Source of the DNA: Pelosinus baikalensis
GTDB taxonomy: Bacteria; Bacillota; Negativicutes; DSM-13327
Assembly: GCF_020819555.1 (NCBI RefSeq)
Contig: NZ_JAJHJB010000003.1
Span: 62,001-126,000 of the forward strand
Length of the DNA: 64,000 nt
Direction of reading: 5' to 3'
This document shows, piece after piece, positions 16,898 through 26,354 of this stretch. The notes beneath the pieces are model-generated. The model was not told the origin of the DNA and ran no database searches. It saw nothing but the letters and a program-made list of their open reading frames with translations. Each line of letters begins with the position of its first letter. The stretch's first letter is position 1. A program made the position numbers and the translations under genes.

Positions 16898-17622
16898 CAG
16901 TAATTGGAATAGGACCAGGCAGTTTGCTTGACATGAGTCCTAGAGCCAGAGAAAGTATTGAAAATGCGGATGTAATCGTGGGTTATAATACCTATGTTCA
17001 ATTAGTTTCTGAATTATTAACTAATAAAAAAATTATTGGCACTGGTATGATGCAAGAAATTGAACGCTGTCAAAGTGCTGTTGATCAAGCCTTAGCAGGA
17101 AAAAAGGTTGCGGTTATTTCTAGCGGCGACCCAGGTGTATATGGTATGGCCGGTCTGGTTTTAGAATTAGCCATGAAATACGAAGCAGATATTCGCCCAG
17201 AAGTAATTATCATACCAGGAATAAGTGCTGTGGGAGCTTCTGCTGCCGTATTAGGAGCACCTCTCATGCATGATTTTGCTGTAATTAGCTTAAGCGATCT
17301 ATTAACTCCTTGGGATGTTATTAGAAAGCGGGTAGAAATGGCAGCAGCAGGAGATTTTGTTATTGCCCTATATAATCCGAAAAGTAAACGTCGTACCAGC
17401 CAAATTAGAGAAGTGCGAGAAATTGTATTAAAACATCGAACAGCAGGCACTCCTGTAGGAATTGTCCATCATGCCACTAGGGAAGGCGAAAATATGGTCA
17501 TATCGAATCTTAATGACTTTACCAAAGAATTCATCGATATGTTTTCTTTGGTAATTATCGGAAATAGTCAAACCTATGTACAAGAAAATCGTATGATTAC
17601 ACCTCGTGGATACAAGTTATGA
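16798..17622 (+). CDS. cbiH: Cobalt-factor III (precorrin-3B) C17-methyltransferase
   Basis: This 274-aa tetrapyrrole methylase contracts the ring and methylates C17. Family text begins only at residue 33 (IAVIGIGPGSLLDMSPRA), with VISSGDPGVYGMAG and IIPGISAVGASAAVLGAP following. The ATG at 16798 has AGGAG ten bases upstream and lies inside cbiG. No ATG, GTG or TTG occurs in frame between it and the conserved domain. The gene therefore overlaps cbiG by 100 bases and the protein has a 32-residue extension containing ECNGGHCPGQ with two cysteines. cbiJ overlaps its stop. Confidence 0.9.
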   Translation: MCSSSNLSGTVEQTSSSKDQVQECNGGHCPGQIAVIGIGPGSLLDMSPRARESIENADVIVGYNTYVQLVSELLTNKKIIGTGMMQEIERCQSAVDQALAGKKVAVISSGDPGVYGMAGLVLELAMKYEADIRPEVIIIPGISAVGASAAVLGAPLMHDFAVISLSDLLTPWDVIRKRVEMAAAGDFVIALYNPKSKRRTSQIREVREIVLKHRTAGTPVGIVHHATREGENMVISNLNDFTKEFIDMFSLVIIGNSQTYVQENRMITPRGYKL

Positions 17623-18392
17623 TTTTAGTTCTTGGGGGAACAAAAGATGGACGGGAGCTGGCAGCCTTAATAACCGAAAAGGGATACCCAGTCGTAGTAT
17701 CAGTTTTTAGTGATTATGGTCGTGATTTGATACAACTTGATAAAGAATTAGTGCATACTGGTCCTCTAGATACAGATGGGTTTATTTCTTTTATCGGCAT
17801 GAATCATATTCATTTAATTGTAGATGCTAGCCACCCGTATGCCATTAATGTTTCCCAAAATGCAATGAAAGCCTGTCAATCTACTGGCATATCCTATGTT
17901 AGGTATGAACGTCCTAAGGCCCCTTTGCCAGCATATCATGGTCTACATGTTGTCCATGATTATGATGAAGCTGCAAAAATGGCATCCGTCTTAGGCAAGG
18001 TTGTCTTTCTCACCACTGGCAGTCGCCACCTCAAACTCTTTAAAAACACAAGCTGCCTACAAAATCACAGGTTAATTGCCCGTGTATTACCCGAACCAAG
18101 TGTATTAACAGAGTGCCTATCTTTAGGCTTTAAACCGAAAGATATCGTAGCAATGCAAGGTCCTTTTTCTCATAATCTGAATATCGCATTATTTCAAGAA
18201 TATAACACCGAGGTAATTATAACAAAAAATAGTGGACAAATTGGCGGTAGCGATACTAAAATTACTGCTGCCATGTCACTAAATCTGCCTTTAGTAATGA
18301 TCGATAGACCAGTTATTCCATATCATAATGTAGTATATGATATAGAAGATGTAATAAAGTTTATTGGGGGGGTACACAAGTGCACTATATAA
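17619..18392 (+). CDS. cbiJ: Cobalt-precorrin-6A reductase
   Basis: This 257-aa NAD(P)H-dependent enzyme reduces the ring between CbiD and the later methylations. It shows the CbiJ/CobK opening MILVLGGTKDGRELAAL, VDASHPYAINVSQNAM near residue 68, YVRYERPK, and the late IITKNSGQIGGSDTKI. Its ATG overlaps the cbiH stop (ATGA), and the cbiC start lies 13 bases before its own stop. Confidence 0.92.
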   Translation: MILVLGGTKDGRELAALITEKGYPVVVSVFSDYGRDLIQLDKELVHTGPLDTDGFISFIGMNHIHLIVDASHPYAINVSQNAMKACQSTGISYVRYERPKAPLPAYHGLHVVHDYDEAAKMASVLGKVVFLTTGSRHLKLFKNTSCLQNHRLIARVLPEPSVLTECLSLGFKPKDIVAMQGPFSHNLNIALFQEYNTEVIITKNSGQIGGSDTKITAAMSLNLPLVMIDRPVIPYHNVVYDIEDVIKFIGGVHKCTI

Positions 18393-19006
18393 CAGAACCT
18401 ATGGCTATAGAAGAGCGCAGTATGGAAATCATTGCTCCTTATTTGGCTGAACTAAATTTGACACACGAAGAAGTAAAGGTTTTTTCACGTATCATTCACG
18501 CAGCGGGTGACCCGGAATATTCGAAAGTTATTGAAATTCATAAAGATGCTATTCAGGCAGGATGTGCTGCATTAGAGGCCGGATGCAATATTTTCTGTGA
18601 TGTGGAAATGGTGCGTACTGGCATAAATAAGCGTCGTTTGGCAGACAATGGCGGAACTGTCCATTGTTTGATTAGTGATGAAAAGGTCGCATCTACAGCA
18701 AAAGAGCTTGGTATAACCCGATCAATGGTAGCTATGCGTACGTTCGGTGAACGTTTGCACGGCTCGATTGTAGCTATCGGAAATGCACCAACTGCTTTAT
18801 TTGAAGTACTTAATTTGATGAAGGAAACAACAATCAGGCCTGCCCTTATTATTGGCGTTCCTGTAGGCTTTGTTGGTGCCAGTGAATCCAAGGACTTTTT
18901 AGCCGAAACCTCACCTGTTCCATATATTACAGTCAGGGGTAACAAAGGTGGTAGTCCAATCGCTGCTGCAATCACAAATGCTCTATTGTATATGCATAAA
19001 AGATAA
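18380..19006 (+). CDS. cbiC: Cobalt-precorrin-8 methylmutase
   Basis: CbiC moves the C11 methyl to C12, giving cobyrinate. The 208-aa protein carries VFSRIIHAAGDPEYSK with the catalytic histidine near residue 41, AGCNIFCDVEMVRTGI, and the substrate loop GVPVGFVGASESK. The GTG start at 18380 follows GGGGGGT and overlaps cbiJ. A 36-base gap with a new strong ribosome site follows before cbiA. Confidence 0.93.
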   Translation: MHYITEPMAIEERSMEIIAPYLAELNLTHEEVKVFSRIIHAAGDPEYSKVIEIHKDAIQAGCAALEAGCNIFCDVEMVRTGINKRRLADNGGTVHCLISDEKVASTAKELGITRSMVAMRTFGERLHGSIVAIGNAPTALFEVLNLMKETTIRPALIIGVPVGFVGASESKDFLAETSPVPYITVRGNKGGSPIAAAITNALLYMHKR

Positions 19007-19042
19007 AAATACCCGACAACGTACTAAGAAGGGAGGGGAACT

Positions 19043-20434
19043 ATGTCCCACTTTAAGATCCCACGTATCATTATTGCCGGTACAAATAGCGGCGTGGGGA
19101 AAACCACGATTGTTACAGGAATTTTAGCGGCTTTAAAGCAAAAAGGTCTTACTGTTCAATCTTATAAAGTAGGACCTGACTATATTGATCCAGGATATCA
19201 TCAATTAGCAAGTGGAAAAGTCGCACATAACTTAGATACTTGGTTAATCCCGACCGATAAGTTAGTACCTATTTTTGCTAAAACAGCTCTTGATAATGAT
19301 ATCGTTATTATTGAAGGAGTAATGGGCTTATATGATGGAGGCCGTACAGGTATAAGCAGCACAGCAGCTATAGCAAAACTGCTCGAGGCTCCCGTCATTT
19401 TAGTGATTGATGCAAAATCTATCGGTGAAAGTGCGGCAGCCATTGCACTAGGCTTTAAAATGTATGACCAATCGGTTAATTTGGCAGGAGTCATCATTAA
19501 CCGATTGGGTTCAAAAAATCATCAGAATATGATCTGTGAAGCCTTAGAAAAAATAAAGATCCCCGTGTTAGGTTGTATTTATCGTAATGAAGCCTTACAT
19601 ATGCCAGAAAGACATTTAGGCTTAACTCCAGTTACAGAACATGACGCTCATGGTATGATGAGTCAATTGCAAGAGCAAATTTCTGCTCAAGTTGATCTAG
19701 AAGAACTTTTGAAAATCGCATATCAGTCCTCAATCTTAAATACAAAATCAGAAAAGACAACTACTTTTCATCACTCACCACTACATGTACGTATTGGTGT
19801 CGCACAAGATGAAGCTTTTTCTTTTTACTATCCAGAAAGTCTTGATCTTCTAAAAGTTTTGGGAGCAGAAATTATCCCCTTTAGTCCGATCAAAGATAGT
19901 ACACTTCCTCCAGTTGATGGTTTGATATTTGGCGGTGGATTTCCCGAAATGTTTGTCAATGAATTAACTAAGAATACAAGCATGCATGAATCCATTCGGC
20001 AAGCCTGCAAAGAAGGTATGCCTCTTTATGCTGAATGTGGTGGTTTTATGTATTTGACTAAAACGATTATTGATTTTAAAGGGCAAGAATATGATATGGT
20101 GGGAGTAATACCAGCCAAATGCAATATGCAATCTAAATTGCAAACGGTGGGTTACGTAGAAGCAACTGCGTTGACTGATAGTGTCTTATGTGCTGCAGGA
20201 GATGTCTTGCGAGGTCATGAGTTTCATTTTTCACAGATGACTCATGACGATATTCATGAACCATTTCCCTGGGCTTTTGAGTTTAAGAAAACGCGTACAG
20301 GAGCAGTTTATTCTGGTGGCTATGCTGAGAAAAACATAGTTGCATCTTATCTACATATGCATTTTGCTGGCAATGAGCAGAATGCCCTTCGTTTTCTTAC
20401 TAAATGTATGGAGTTTAAGCAAGGAAGAAAATAA
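19043..20434 (+). CDS. cbiA: Cobyrinate a,c-diamide synthase
   Basis: CbiA amidates the a and c acetate side chains using ATP and glutamine. The 463-aa protein has an N-terminal P-loop, IIAGTNSGVGKTTIVTG, then SYKVGPDYIDPGYH. The C-terminal class I glutaminase domain holds the nucleophile cysteine in LYAECGGFMYL and GGGFPEMF before it. Length fits the family. GGGAGGGG lies upstream of the ATG. Confidence 0.94.
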   Translation: MSHFKIPRIIIAGTNSGVGKTTIVTGILAALKQKGLTVQSYKVGPDYIDPGYHQLASGKVAHNLDTWLIPTDKLVPIFAKTALDNDIVIIEGVMGLYDGGRTGISSTAAIAKLLEAPVILVIDAKSIGESAAAIALGFKMYDQSVNLAGVIINRLGSKNHQNMICEALEKIKIPVLGCIYRNEALHMPERHLGLTPVTEHDAHGMMSQLQEQISAQVDLEELLKIAYQSSILNTKSEKTTTFHHSPLHVRIGVAQDEAFSFYYPESLDLLKVLGAEIIPFSPIKDSTLPPVDGLIFGGGFPEMFVNELTKNTSMHESIRQACKEGMPLYAECGGFMYLTKTIIDFKGQEYDMVGVIPAKCNMQSKLQTVGYVEATALTDSVLCAAGDVLRGHEFHFSQMTHDDIHEPFPWAFEFKKTRTGAVYSGGYAEKNIVASYLHMHFAGNEQNALRFLTKCMEFKQGRK

Positions 20435-20457
20435 CGATCCTTGGGAGATTGATATAA

Positions 20458-21039
20458 ATGCAAGGAAAAATTGTACTTATTACAGGTGGTACCAGAAGTG
20501 GGAAAAGTGTTTTTGCTGAGCAATATGCCGCTGCACAATCCGATCAAGTAGCGTATATTGCTACTGCTCATATTTATGATCAAGAAATGCAAAGTCGCGT
20601 AAATCTGCACCGTAAACGTCGGCCAGATACGTGGCAAACATTTGAAGCACCATATCATGCTGACCAAATATTCCTGGAGGCCGCTAAAAAGGCGGATGTT
20701 ATCTTATTCGACTGCTTGACATTATATACGAGTAATTTGTTATTATCAGATAGTACGCCCGCTAATCGAGAAGAAAGGTATCAATACATCATGGAAGAAA
20801 TTGATAAATTATTGTATTCTTCTCGTGAAAGTCAAGCTACAGTAGTATTTGTTACAAACGAAGTAGGTATGAGTATTGTGCCAGAAAATGCGCTGGCGCG
20901 TGAATATCGAGATGTCGCAGGTATGGTTAATCAAAAGATAGCTGCCGGATCAGATGAAGTATACTTGGTCATTTGTGGTTTGCCTGTCGAATTAAAAAAA
21001 ATAGCTTTGCAGATTACTAAGGAGGTGCATCATGGCTAA
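20458..21039 (+). CDS. cobU: Adenosylcobinamide kinase / guanylyltransferase
   Basis: This 193-aa bifunctional enzyme phosphorylates adenosylcobinamide and then forms GDP-cobinamide. The Walker A loop is LITGGTRSGKSVFAEQ. The guanylylated histidine lies in NLHRKRRPDTWQTFEAP near residue 44, and FDCLTLYTSNLLL is the Walker B region. It sits before the cobyric acid synthase gene and overlaps it by eight bases, although it acts after that step. Confidence 0.93.
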   Translation: MQGKIVLITGGTRSGKSVFAEQYAAAQSDQVAYIATAHIYDQEMQSRVNLHRKRRPDTWQTFEAPYHADQIFLEAAKKADVILFDCLTLYTSNLLLSDSTPANREERYQYIMEEIDKLLYSSRESQATVVFVTNEVGMSIVPENALAREYRDVAGMVNQKIAAGSDEVYLVICGLPVELKKIALQITKEVHHG

Positions 21040-22552
21040 AACCATTATGCTACAAGGAACAAGCTCACATGTGGGAAAAAGCATAATAACAACCGCTTTA
21101 TGCCGCATCTTCTTGCAAGATGGACAAAAGGTAGTACCCTTTAAAGCACAAAACATGGCTTTAAATTCATATGTAACTAAAACAGGTGGCGAAATGGGCC
21201 GAGCTCAAGTTGCTCAGGCAGAAGCTGCTGGTTTGGAACCTGTAGTAGAAATGAATCCAGTTTTATTAAAACCAACGGGTAATTCTTGTTCACAGGTTGT
21301 TTTAATGGGTAAGGCTATCGGCAATATGACAGCTAAAGAGTATCATACTGGTTACAGTCTCAAGGCATTAGGTGTTATTAAAGAGTGCTTGGACCATTTA
21401 GGTACTGAATTTGATGTTATCGTAATTGAAGGAGCTGGCAGCCCAGCAGAAGTAAATCTAAAAGCAAATGACATTGTGAATATGCGCATTGCAAAAATGC
21501 TGACAGCACCCGTACTATTAATTGCTGACATTGATCGTGGAGGCGCTTTGGCATCTGTTGTTGGCACCTTGGAATTATTAGATCCTGACGAACGTGATTT
21601 AGTTAAGGGGATTATTATTAATAAGTTTCGTGGCGATATCGATCTATTAAAACCAGCTTTAGAATTTTTAGAAGAAAAAACGGGGAAACCTGTAGTAGGT
21701 GTAGTACCACATCTTGATCAATTAGGCATTGACGATGAAGATTCAGTATCTCTTGATGATAAACAAATAATGAGTACCCGCGAACTTGAGATCGTAGTCA
21801 TTAGAACACCTAAAATATCTAACTTTACAGATTTTGCGGCCTTTGCCAGCGAAATAGATGTTAATGTTCGTTATATTAAACAAGGCGAATCCATTGGTAA
21901 ACCTGATCTTATACTATTACCAGGAAGCAAAAATACGATTGAAGATTTATTATATATACGCCAACAAGGATATGAAGAACAAATCCTTGAATTAGTAAAC
22001 TCAGGTACACCTCTGATTGGTATTTGCGGTGGGTATCAGATGTTAGGGAAAAAAATAGCAGACCCCGAACATACGGAGTCGAATTTAGATAGTATTGCAG
22101 GTATTGGTCTGTTAGATATTGCCACAACATTTACACCTAGTAAAGTAACTCACCAAGTAACTGCTAGCTGTAATAATAATGGTTTCTTAGACGTAAAATT
22201 TAGCTGCGAGCATTTGACAGGATATGAAATTCACATGGGACGTACTGAGTTTTTGGATAATCTCCAAAACGCCTTTACGATCACTAGTCGATCAGACCAG
22301 CCACTAATATCTGTTGATGGGGTGGTACGTTCGGATGGCTTAGTCATGGGAACTTATATTCATGGTATTTTTGATAATGATGAATATCGCCGTAACCTAC
22401 TGAATGCCTTAAGAATACGTAAAGGTTTAGCTCCTATTGAATCAGTGAATGACACTCATACCCGAAAAGAAAATAGTTATAATCGTTTAGCAGATACAGT
22501 GAGGAATAGCCTTAATATGGAATTAATTTATACACTTCTGGGTTCAAAATAA
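21032..22552 (+). CDS. cbiP: Cobyric acid synthase
   Basis: CbiP/CobQ performs the four glutamine-dependent amidations at b, d, e and g. The 506-aa protein starts with the P-loop IMLQGTSSHVGKSIITTALC, then FKAQNMALNSYVT. The glutaminase domain shows LLPGSKNTIEDL and the nucleophile in IGICGGYQMLGK, with YEIHMGRTEF and GTYIHGIFDN later. AGGAGGTG precedes the ATG, which overlaps the end of cobU. Stop and the cbiB start share one base (TAATG). Confidence 0.95.
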   Translation: MAKTIMLQGTSSHVGKSIITTALCRIFLQDGQKVVPFKAQNMALNSYVTKTGGEMGRAQVAQAEAAGLEPVVEMNPVLLKPTGNSCSQVVLMGKAIGNMTAKEYHTGYSLKALGVIKECLDHLGTEFDVIVIEGAGSPAEVNLKANDIVNMRIAKMLTAPVLLIADIDRGGALASVVGTLELLDPDERDLVKGIIINKFRGDIDLLKPALEFLEEKTGKPVVGVVPHLDQLGIDDEDSVSLDDKQIMSTRELEIVVIRTPKISNFTDFAAFASEIDVNVRYIKQGESIGKPDLILLPGSKNTIEDLLYIRQQGYEEQILELVNSGTPLIGICGGYQMLGKKIADPEHTESNLDSIAGIGLLDIATTFTPSKVTHQVTASCNNNGFLDVKFSCEHLTGYEIHMGRTEFLDNLQNAFTITSRSDQPLISVDGVVRSDGLVMGTYIHGIFDNDEYRRNLLNALRIRKGLAPIESVNDTHTRKENSYNRLADTVRNSLNMELIYTLLGSK

Positions 22553-23502
22553 TGGAGCAATATTTGCCCCTAGTTGCTATATTAATTGATACGTTTCTCG
22601 GTGACCCTCGTTCCTCTCTGCATCCTGTAGTAATGATTGGTAATTGTATTGCTTTTTGGGAAAGAAAGTTATTAAACCCTCGATATTCCCATACATTAAA
22701 AAAAATAACTGGTATGCTACTTGTAATCTTAGTTTTAGGGATAACTTATAGTATTACTTGGTGGATATTAAAACTCTTATCTCAAATTCATCCCTGGGCC
22801 GAATTCCTTGGAGGAGCTCTTTTGTTGAGCCTTACAATTACACCTAATAGTTTAGCTAAGGCAGGAAATGAAATTTACCATTACTTAGTATCTGGTGATT
22901 TAAAACAAGCTCGATTTAAAGTAGGCTGGATTGTTGGACGAGATACAGATAAACTTACTGTTCCAGAAATTACAAGAGCAACAGTAGAAACCATCGCAGA
23001 AAATATTGTTGATGGCGTTATTTCACCCCTCTTTTATTTTATAGTTGGTGGAGTTCCATTAGCGTTTTTATATCGAGCAGTAAATACTCTGGACTCTATG
23101 GTAGGATACAAGAACGATAAATATAAGGATTTCGGCATGTGCGCAGCTCGTGTTGATGATCTCTTTAATTATATTCCAGCGCGTTTAACAGCGCTCTTCA
23201 TTTTGCTAGCTATAATTGTGCTGCGCTTTAATTTTATCGGAGCAAGTAAGGCAATTTGGAAAGATGCAAAAAAACATCCCAGTCCTAATAGTGGACTATC
23301 AGAAGCAGCTGTCGCTGGCGCGCTAGGTATCCGCTTAGGTGGTTTAAATTTTTATGGGGGAATCGCTTCACAACGTGCTTATATGGGAGAAGCAAAATTT
23401 CCCCTAATTCCAATTCATATCAAACAGACAATTCATATCATGTACATAACAACGGCTTTTTTTATTGCGATTTTATTCATCTATTCTAAGCTGATGGTAT
23501 AA
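22552..23502 (+). CDS. cbiB: Adenosylcobinamide-phosphate synthase
   Basis: CbiB is an inner-membrane protein that joins aminopropanol phosphate to cobyric acid. The 316-aa sequence has about five hydrophobic helices, the family's opening ILIDTFLGDPRSSLHPVVMIG, VGRDTDKLTVPEITRATVET near residue 129, and PSPNSGLSEAAVAGALGI. Start and preceding stop overlap by one base. The enzyme's co-substrate is supplied by the pduX-like and cobD genes further down. Confidence 0.93.
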   Translation: MEQYLPLVAILIDTFLGDPRSSLHPVVMIGNCIAFWERKLLNPRYSHTLKKITGMLLVILVLGITYSITWWILKLLSQIHPWAEFLGGALLLSLTITPNSLAKAGNEIYHYLVSGDLKQARFKVGWIVGRDTDKLTVPEITRATVETIAENIVDGVISPLFYFIVGGVPLAFLYRAVNTLDSMVGYKNDKYKDFGMCAARVDDLFNYIPARLTALFILLAIIVLRFNFIGASKAIWKDAKKHPSPNSGLSEAAVAGALGIRLGGLNFYGGIASQRAYMGEAKFPLIPIHIKQTIHIMYITTAFFIAILFIYSKLMV

Positions 23503-23535
23503 TATTTTTAAAGCAGTGCTAAAAATGACAATGTT

Positions 23536-23558
23536 GGAGGATAGCGTACTTACGCTAT
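23536..23558 (+). promoter_or_regulatory. Shine-Dalgarno plus hairpin in the cobS spacer
   Basis: GGAGG (23536-23540) is 27 bases from the cobS ATG. Immediately after it ATAGCGT (23541-23547) and ACGCTAT (23552-23558) form a perfect 7-bp stem with a 4-base loop, leaving nine unpaired bases to the ATG. Folding would restore normal spacing. No other ribosome site or start is near. Confidence 0.6.
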
Positions 23559-23567
23559 AGAATAAAA

Positions 23568-24314
23568 ATGAATAATTTTATAACCGGATTACAGTTTTTA
23601 ACGCGAATTCAAGTTGCTAAACAATCGGAATGGTCACCTGAAAGCTTTGGTCGAAGTGTCAAATATTTCCCCTTAATAGGTGCTATCCTTGGGATTATTC
23701 TCGTGCTAGTACATCATGTATTGGCTGAATTCCTCCCTTATATTGGGATGTATCTACCACCCCATATATTAGCAATTTTTTTGATCATTTCTAATGTTTT
23801 ACTTACTGGTGGTCTAACTTGTGATGGTTTCATGGATACTATGGATGGCATTTTTTCTGGTCGATCTAAAGACAGAATGTTAGAAATAATGAAAGACAGC
23901 AGAATTGGAGCTAATGGTGTGATGGCTTTTGTATTGCTTGCCATACTAAAGTGGTCACTCATTATGGACATTCCTCCCCAAGGGCTTCCTACAGCCTTAT
24001 TTATGATGCCATTATTAGGCCGATTTGCAATGGTCGTTGGAATCACTGTATTTCCCTATGCTCGCCCTGATGGTATCGGTAAAGCTTTTGCTCAATATGC
24101 AGGTAAATACACTTTGTGTATTGCCACTGTACTCACCTTACTATTTGTAATACCTTTGGGTAAACAGGCTATTGTGAGCCTATTTGCTGTGATTGTTGTT
24201 ACTCTACTATTTTCTAATTATGTAAAAAAACTAATCGGTGGTTTGACTGGTGATATCTATGGTGCGATTACTGAAATAACCGAAATAGTTTTGCTCCTCG
24301 TATTTTTGTACTAA
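23568..24314 (+). CDS. cobS: Adenosylcobinamide-GDP ribazoletransferase (cobamide synthase)
   Basis: CobS is the membrane enzyme that couples GDP-cobinamide with the lower-ligand riboside or its phosphate. The 248-aa protein has FITGLQFLTRIQV at the start, then the conserved LTGGLTCDGFMDTMDG and FSGRSKDRMLEIMKDSRIG with the acidic metal-binding residues, plus GRFAMV and GGLTGDIYGA. About six hydrophobic helices are visible. A 65-base gap with an unusual hairpin in the ribosome-site spacer precedes it. Confidence 0.93.
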   Translation: MNNFITGLQFLTRIQVAKQSEWSPESFGRSVKYFPLIGAILGIILVLVHHVLAEFLPYIGMYLPPHILAIFLIISNVLLTGGLTCDGFMDTMDGIFSGRSKDRMLEIMKDSRIGANGVMAFVLLAILKWSLIMDIPPQGLPTALFMMPLLGRFAMVVGITVFPYARPDGIGKAFAQYAGKYTLCIATVLTLLFVIPLGKQAIVSLFAVIVVTLLFSNYVKKLIGGLTGDIYGAITEITEIVLLLVFLY

Positions 24315-24382
24315 TTAGTAGATATTGTAAATTTTCAAATGTAATCTGCACTAAAATAATAACTTCATTGGAGAACAATTGT

Positions 24383-25279
24383 ATGAGGATAACAGTCAAA
24401 GCTCCTGGGTCTTGTGGTGAATTAGCACAAGGTACAATTGCTGGAAGAAACTTTTTGATTACTTGTCCTATTGATCTATATTCTGAAGTTACAGTAAAAC
24501 CATGTGAGGGTACGGCATCATTGAATGTTGGTAATAAGGTTATGTCCGCTATCGAGAAAACACTCCATTATTTACAAATTACTGATAACTTTTATGTCAA
24601 TCTAAGGTCAGAATTACCAATTGGTAAAGGGATGGCTTCCAGCAGTGCAGATATTAGTGCCACTTGCCAAAGTATTGCTTTAAGTACCGGAAAAATTTTA
24701 TCGCCTGATGAAATAGCAGATATTGCTTTATCGATAGAACCTACCGATGGTATATTTTATCCGGGTATTGTATTATTTGACCATATACAAGGACATATTC
24801 GTCAGTGCTTAGGAAATGCAATTCCAATGTATATTGCAATTTTTGATGTTGGAGGAGAAATAGATACCCTTTACTTTAATCAACGCAATGACTTAGAAAA
24901 ATTAAACCAAGCTAAAGAGTTACAAGTACAAGAGGCCATGAATTTAATTGTTAAAGGACTTACTACAAATGATCTCTCTCTTCTCGGTAAAGGAGCTACC
25001 CTTAGTGCATTAGCGAATCAGAAAATATTGTTTAAACCCTATTTAGAAGAAATGATCAGCATTAGTTTATCCTGGGGAGCAGTGGGAGTAAATATTGCTC
25101 ACAGCGGTACTGTGGTTGGAGTCCTATTTCCGCCAAATCAACTGCAGCACTGCTCGCCTTGTATCGAAGAGATCAATAGGCACTGTAATGGTGTTAAATT
25201 TTTGCGTATTGTAAAATTTATTTCTGGTGGATTAATGAAACAAGAAGGTGATAGTAATGAGTGGAATCAATGCTTTTGA
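24383..25279 (+). CDS. pduX: PduX-like L-threonine kinase (GHMP family)
   Basis: This 298-aa GHMP kinase starts ITVKAPGSCGELAQGTIAG, matching PduX, which phosphorylates free L-threonine to feed CobD. The ATP loop is ELPIGKGMASSSADISATC near residue 80, and GAVGVNIAHSGTVVGVL is the late GHMP motif. ATG 24383 is chosen, nine bases after GGAG; an upstream TTG in frame overlaps that site. Location directly before cobD supports the cobamide role. Homoserine kinase, a paralogue, is at the start of the window. The symbol is by similarity. Confidence 0.82.
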   Translation: MRITVKAPGSCGELAQGTIAGRNFLITCPIDLYSEVTVKPCEGTASLNVGNKVMSAIEKTLHYLQITDNFYVNLRSELPIGKGMASSSADISATCQSIALSTGKILSPDEIADIALSIEPTDGIFYPGIVLFDHIQGHIRQCLGNAIPMYIAIFDVGGEIDTLYFNQRNDLEKLNQAKELQVQEAMNLIVKGLTTNDLSLLGKGATLSALANQKILFKPYLEEMISISLSWGAVGVNIAHSGTVVGVLFPPNQLQHCSPCIEEINRHCNGVKFLRIVKFISGGLMKQEGDSNEWNQCF

Positions 25280-26354
25280 ACATGGTGGTAATTTGTATGC
25301 TAAAATACGAGAGACAGGTGGCGGTTCCTCTGAAATATTAGATTTTAGTGCTAATATTAATCCCTTAGGTATCTCAGATAAAATTCGACAAACATTACAT
25401 GAGTCTCTAGAATCCATTATCCATTATCCTGATGCGCAAGGTTATGCTTTAAAGAATGCAATCAACCAACATTATCGAGTAGACTCTGCATCAATAACAA
25501 TAGGTAATGGAGCGGTAGAGCTGATGTATATTTTATGTCATATGCTAGCCCCCAAACGAGTATTAGTAACTGCACCAACGTTTAGTGAATACGAACGTGC
25601 AGCAAGAGCTAGTGGAGCAAATATCGAATATTTTTATCTTGATGAGCGAGATAGTTTTGAGATTGATATAGAAAAACTAATGAAACGATTCACTGATATT
25701 GATGTAATATTTATCTGCAATCCTAATAATCCAACTGGTACCTTATTGACAAATAAACAGCTAGAAAAGCTATTAGAAGTCGCTAAAATACAGAATACCT
25801 ATGTAGTCATTGATGAGTCATTTATCGACTTTTTACCCAATGCAGATACTTACACTTGTCGTCATTTATTAACGCAATATGAAAACCTTATCATTTTGCA
25901 TTCACTTACCAAGTTTTACGCCATACCAGGGCTACGACTTGGTTTTAGTCTAGCCAGCCCTAGAATTACCATAATGTTACACGCAGGAAAAGATCCTTGG
26001 AATGTTAATACTTTGGCACAAAATGCTGGTGTTGTTGCATTATCCGATAATGATTATCAACAACTAAGCCAAGACTATGTTGCAGAAGCAAAAATAGAGT
26101 TATATAATAACTTATTAGCAATAAAAAATTTAAAACCATACTTACCATCTGTTAATTTCATTTTAATAAATATTAAAGAGACAGCTATGACAGCAAAGCA
26201 ATTACGGAACGTTATGGAAAAGCATAATATTTTAATTCGTGATTGCAGTAATTACCCAGGATTATCTTCAGAATACATCCGGGTAGCTGTAAAACATAAG
26301 GAACAAAATCGTATTTTAATCGATACATTGAAAAGGCTATTAGGAGGAATTTAA
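25257..26354 (+). CDS. cobD: Threonine-phosphate decarboxylase
   Basis: CobD decarboxylates L-threonine phosphate to (R)-1-amino-2-propanol phosphate, which CbiB attaches. The 365-aa class I/II aminotransferase-fold protein has FSANINPLGIS at the start, CNPNNPTGTLL near residue 158, VVIDESFIDF, and the PLP lysine in HSLTKFYAIPGLRLGF. ATG 25257 follows AAGGTGAT and lies inside the end of the kinase gene (23-base overlap). A general histidinol-phosphate aminotransferase is the main alternative, but the context favours CobD. Confidence 0.88.
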   Translation: MSGINAFEHGGNLYAKIRETGGGSSEILDFSANINPLGISDKIRQTLHESLESIIHYPDAQGYALKNAINQHYRVDSASITIGNGAVELMYILCHMLAPKRVLVTAPTFSEYERAARASGANIEYFYLDERDSFEIDIEKLMKRFTDIDVIFICNPNNPTGTLLTNKQLEKLLEVAKIQNTYVVIDESFIDFLPNADTYTCRHLLTQYENLIILHSLTKFYAIPGLRLGFSLASPRITIMLHAGKDPWNVNTLAQNAGVVALSDNDYQQLSQDYVAEAKIELYNNLLAIKNLKPYLPSVNFILINIKETAMTAKQLRNVMEKHNILIRDCSNYPGLSSEYIRVAVKHKEQNRILIDTLKRLLGGI

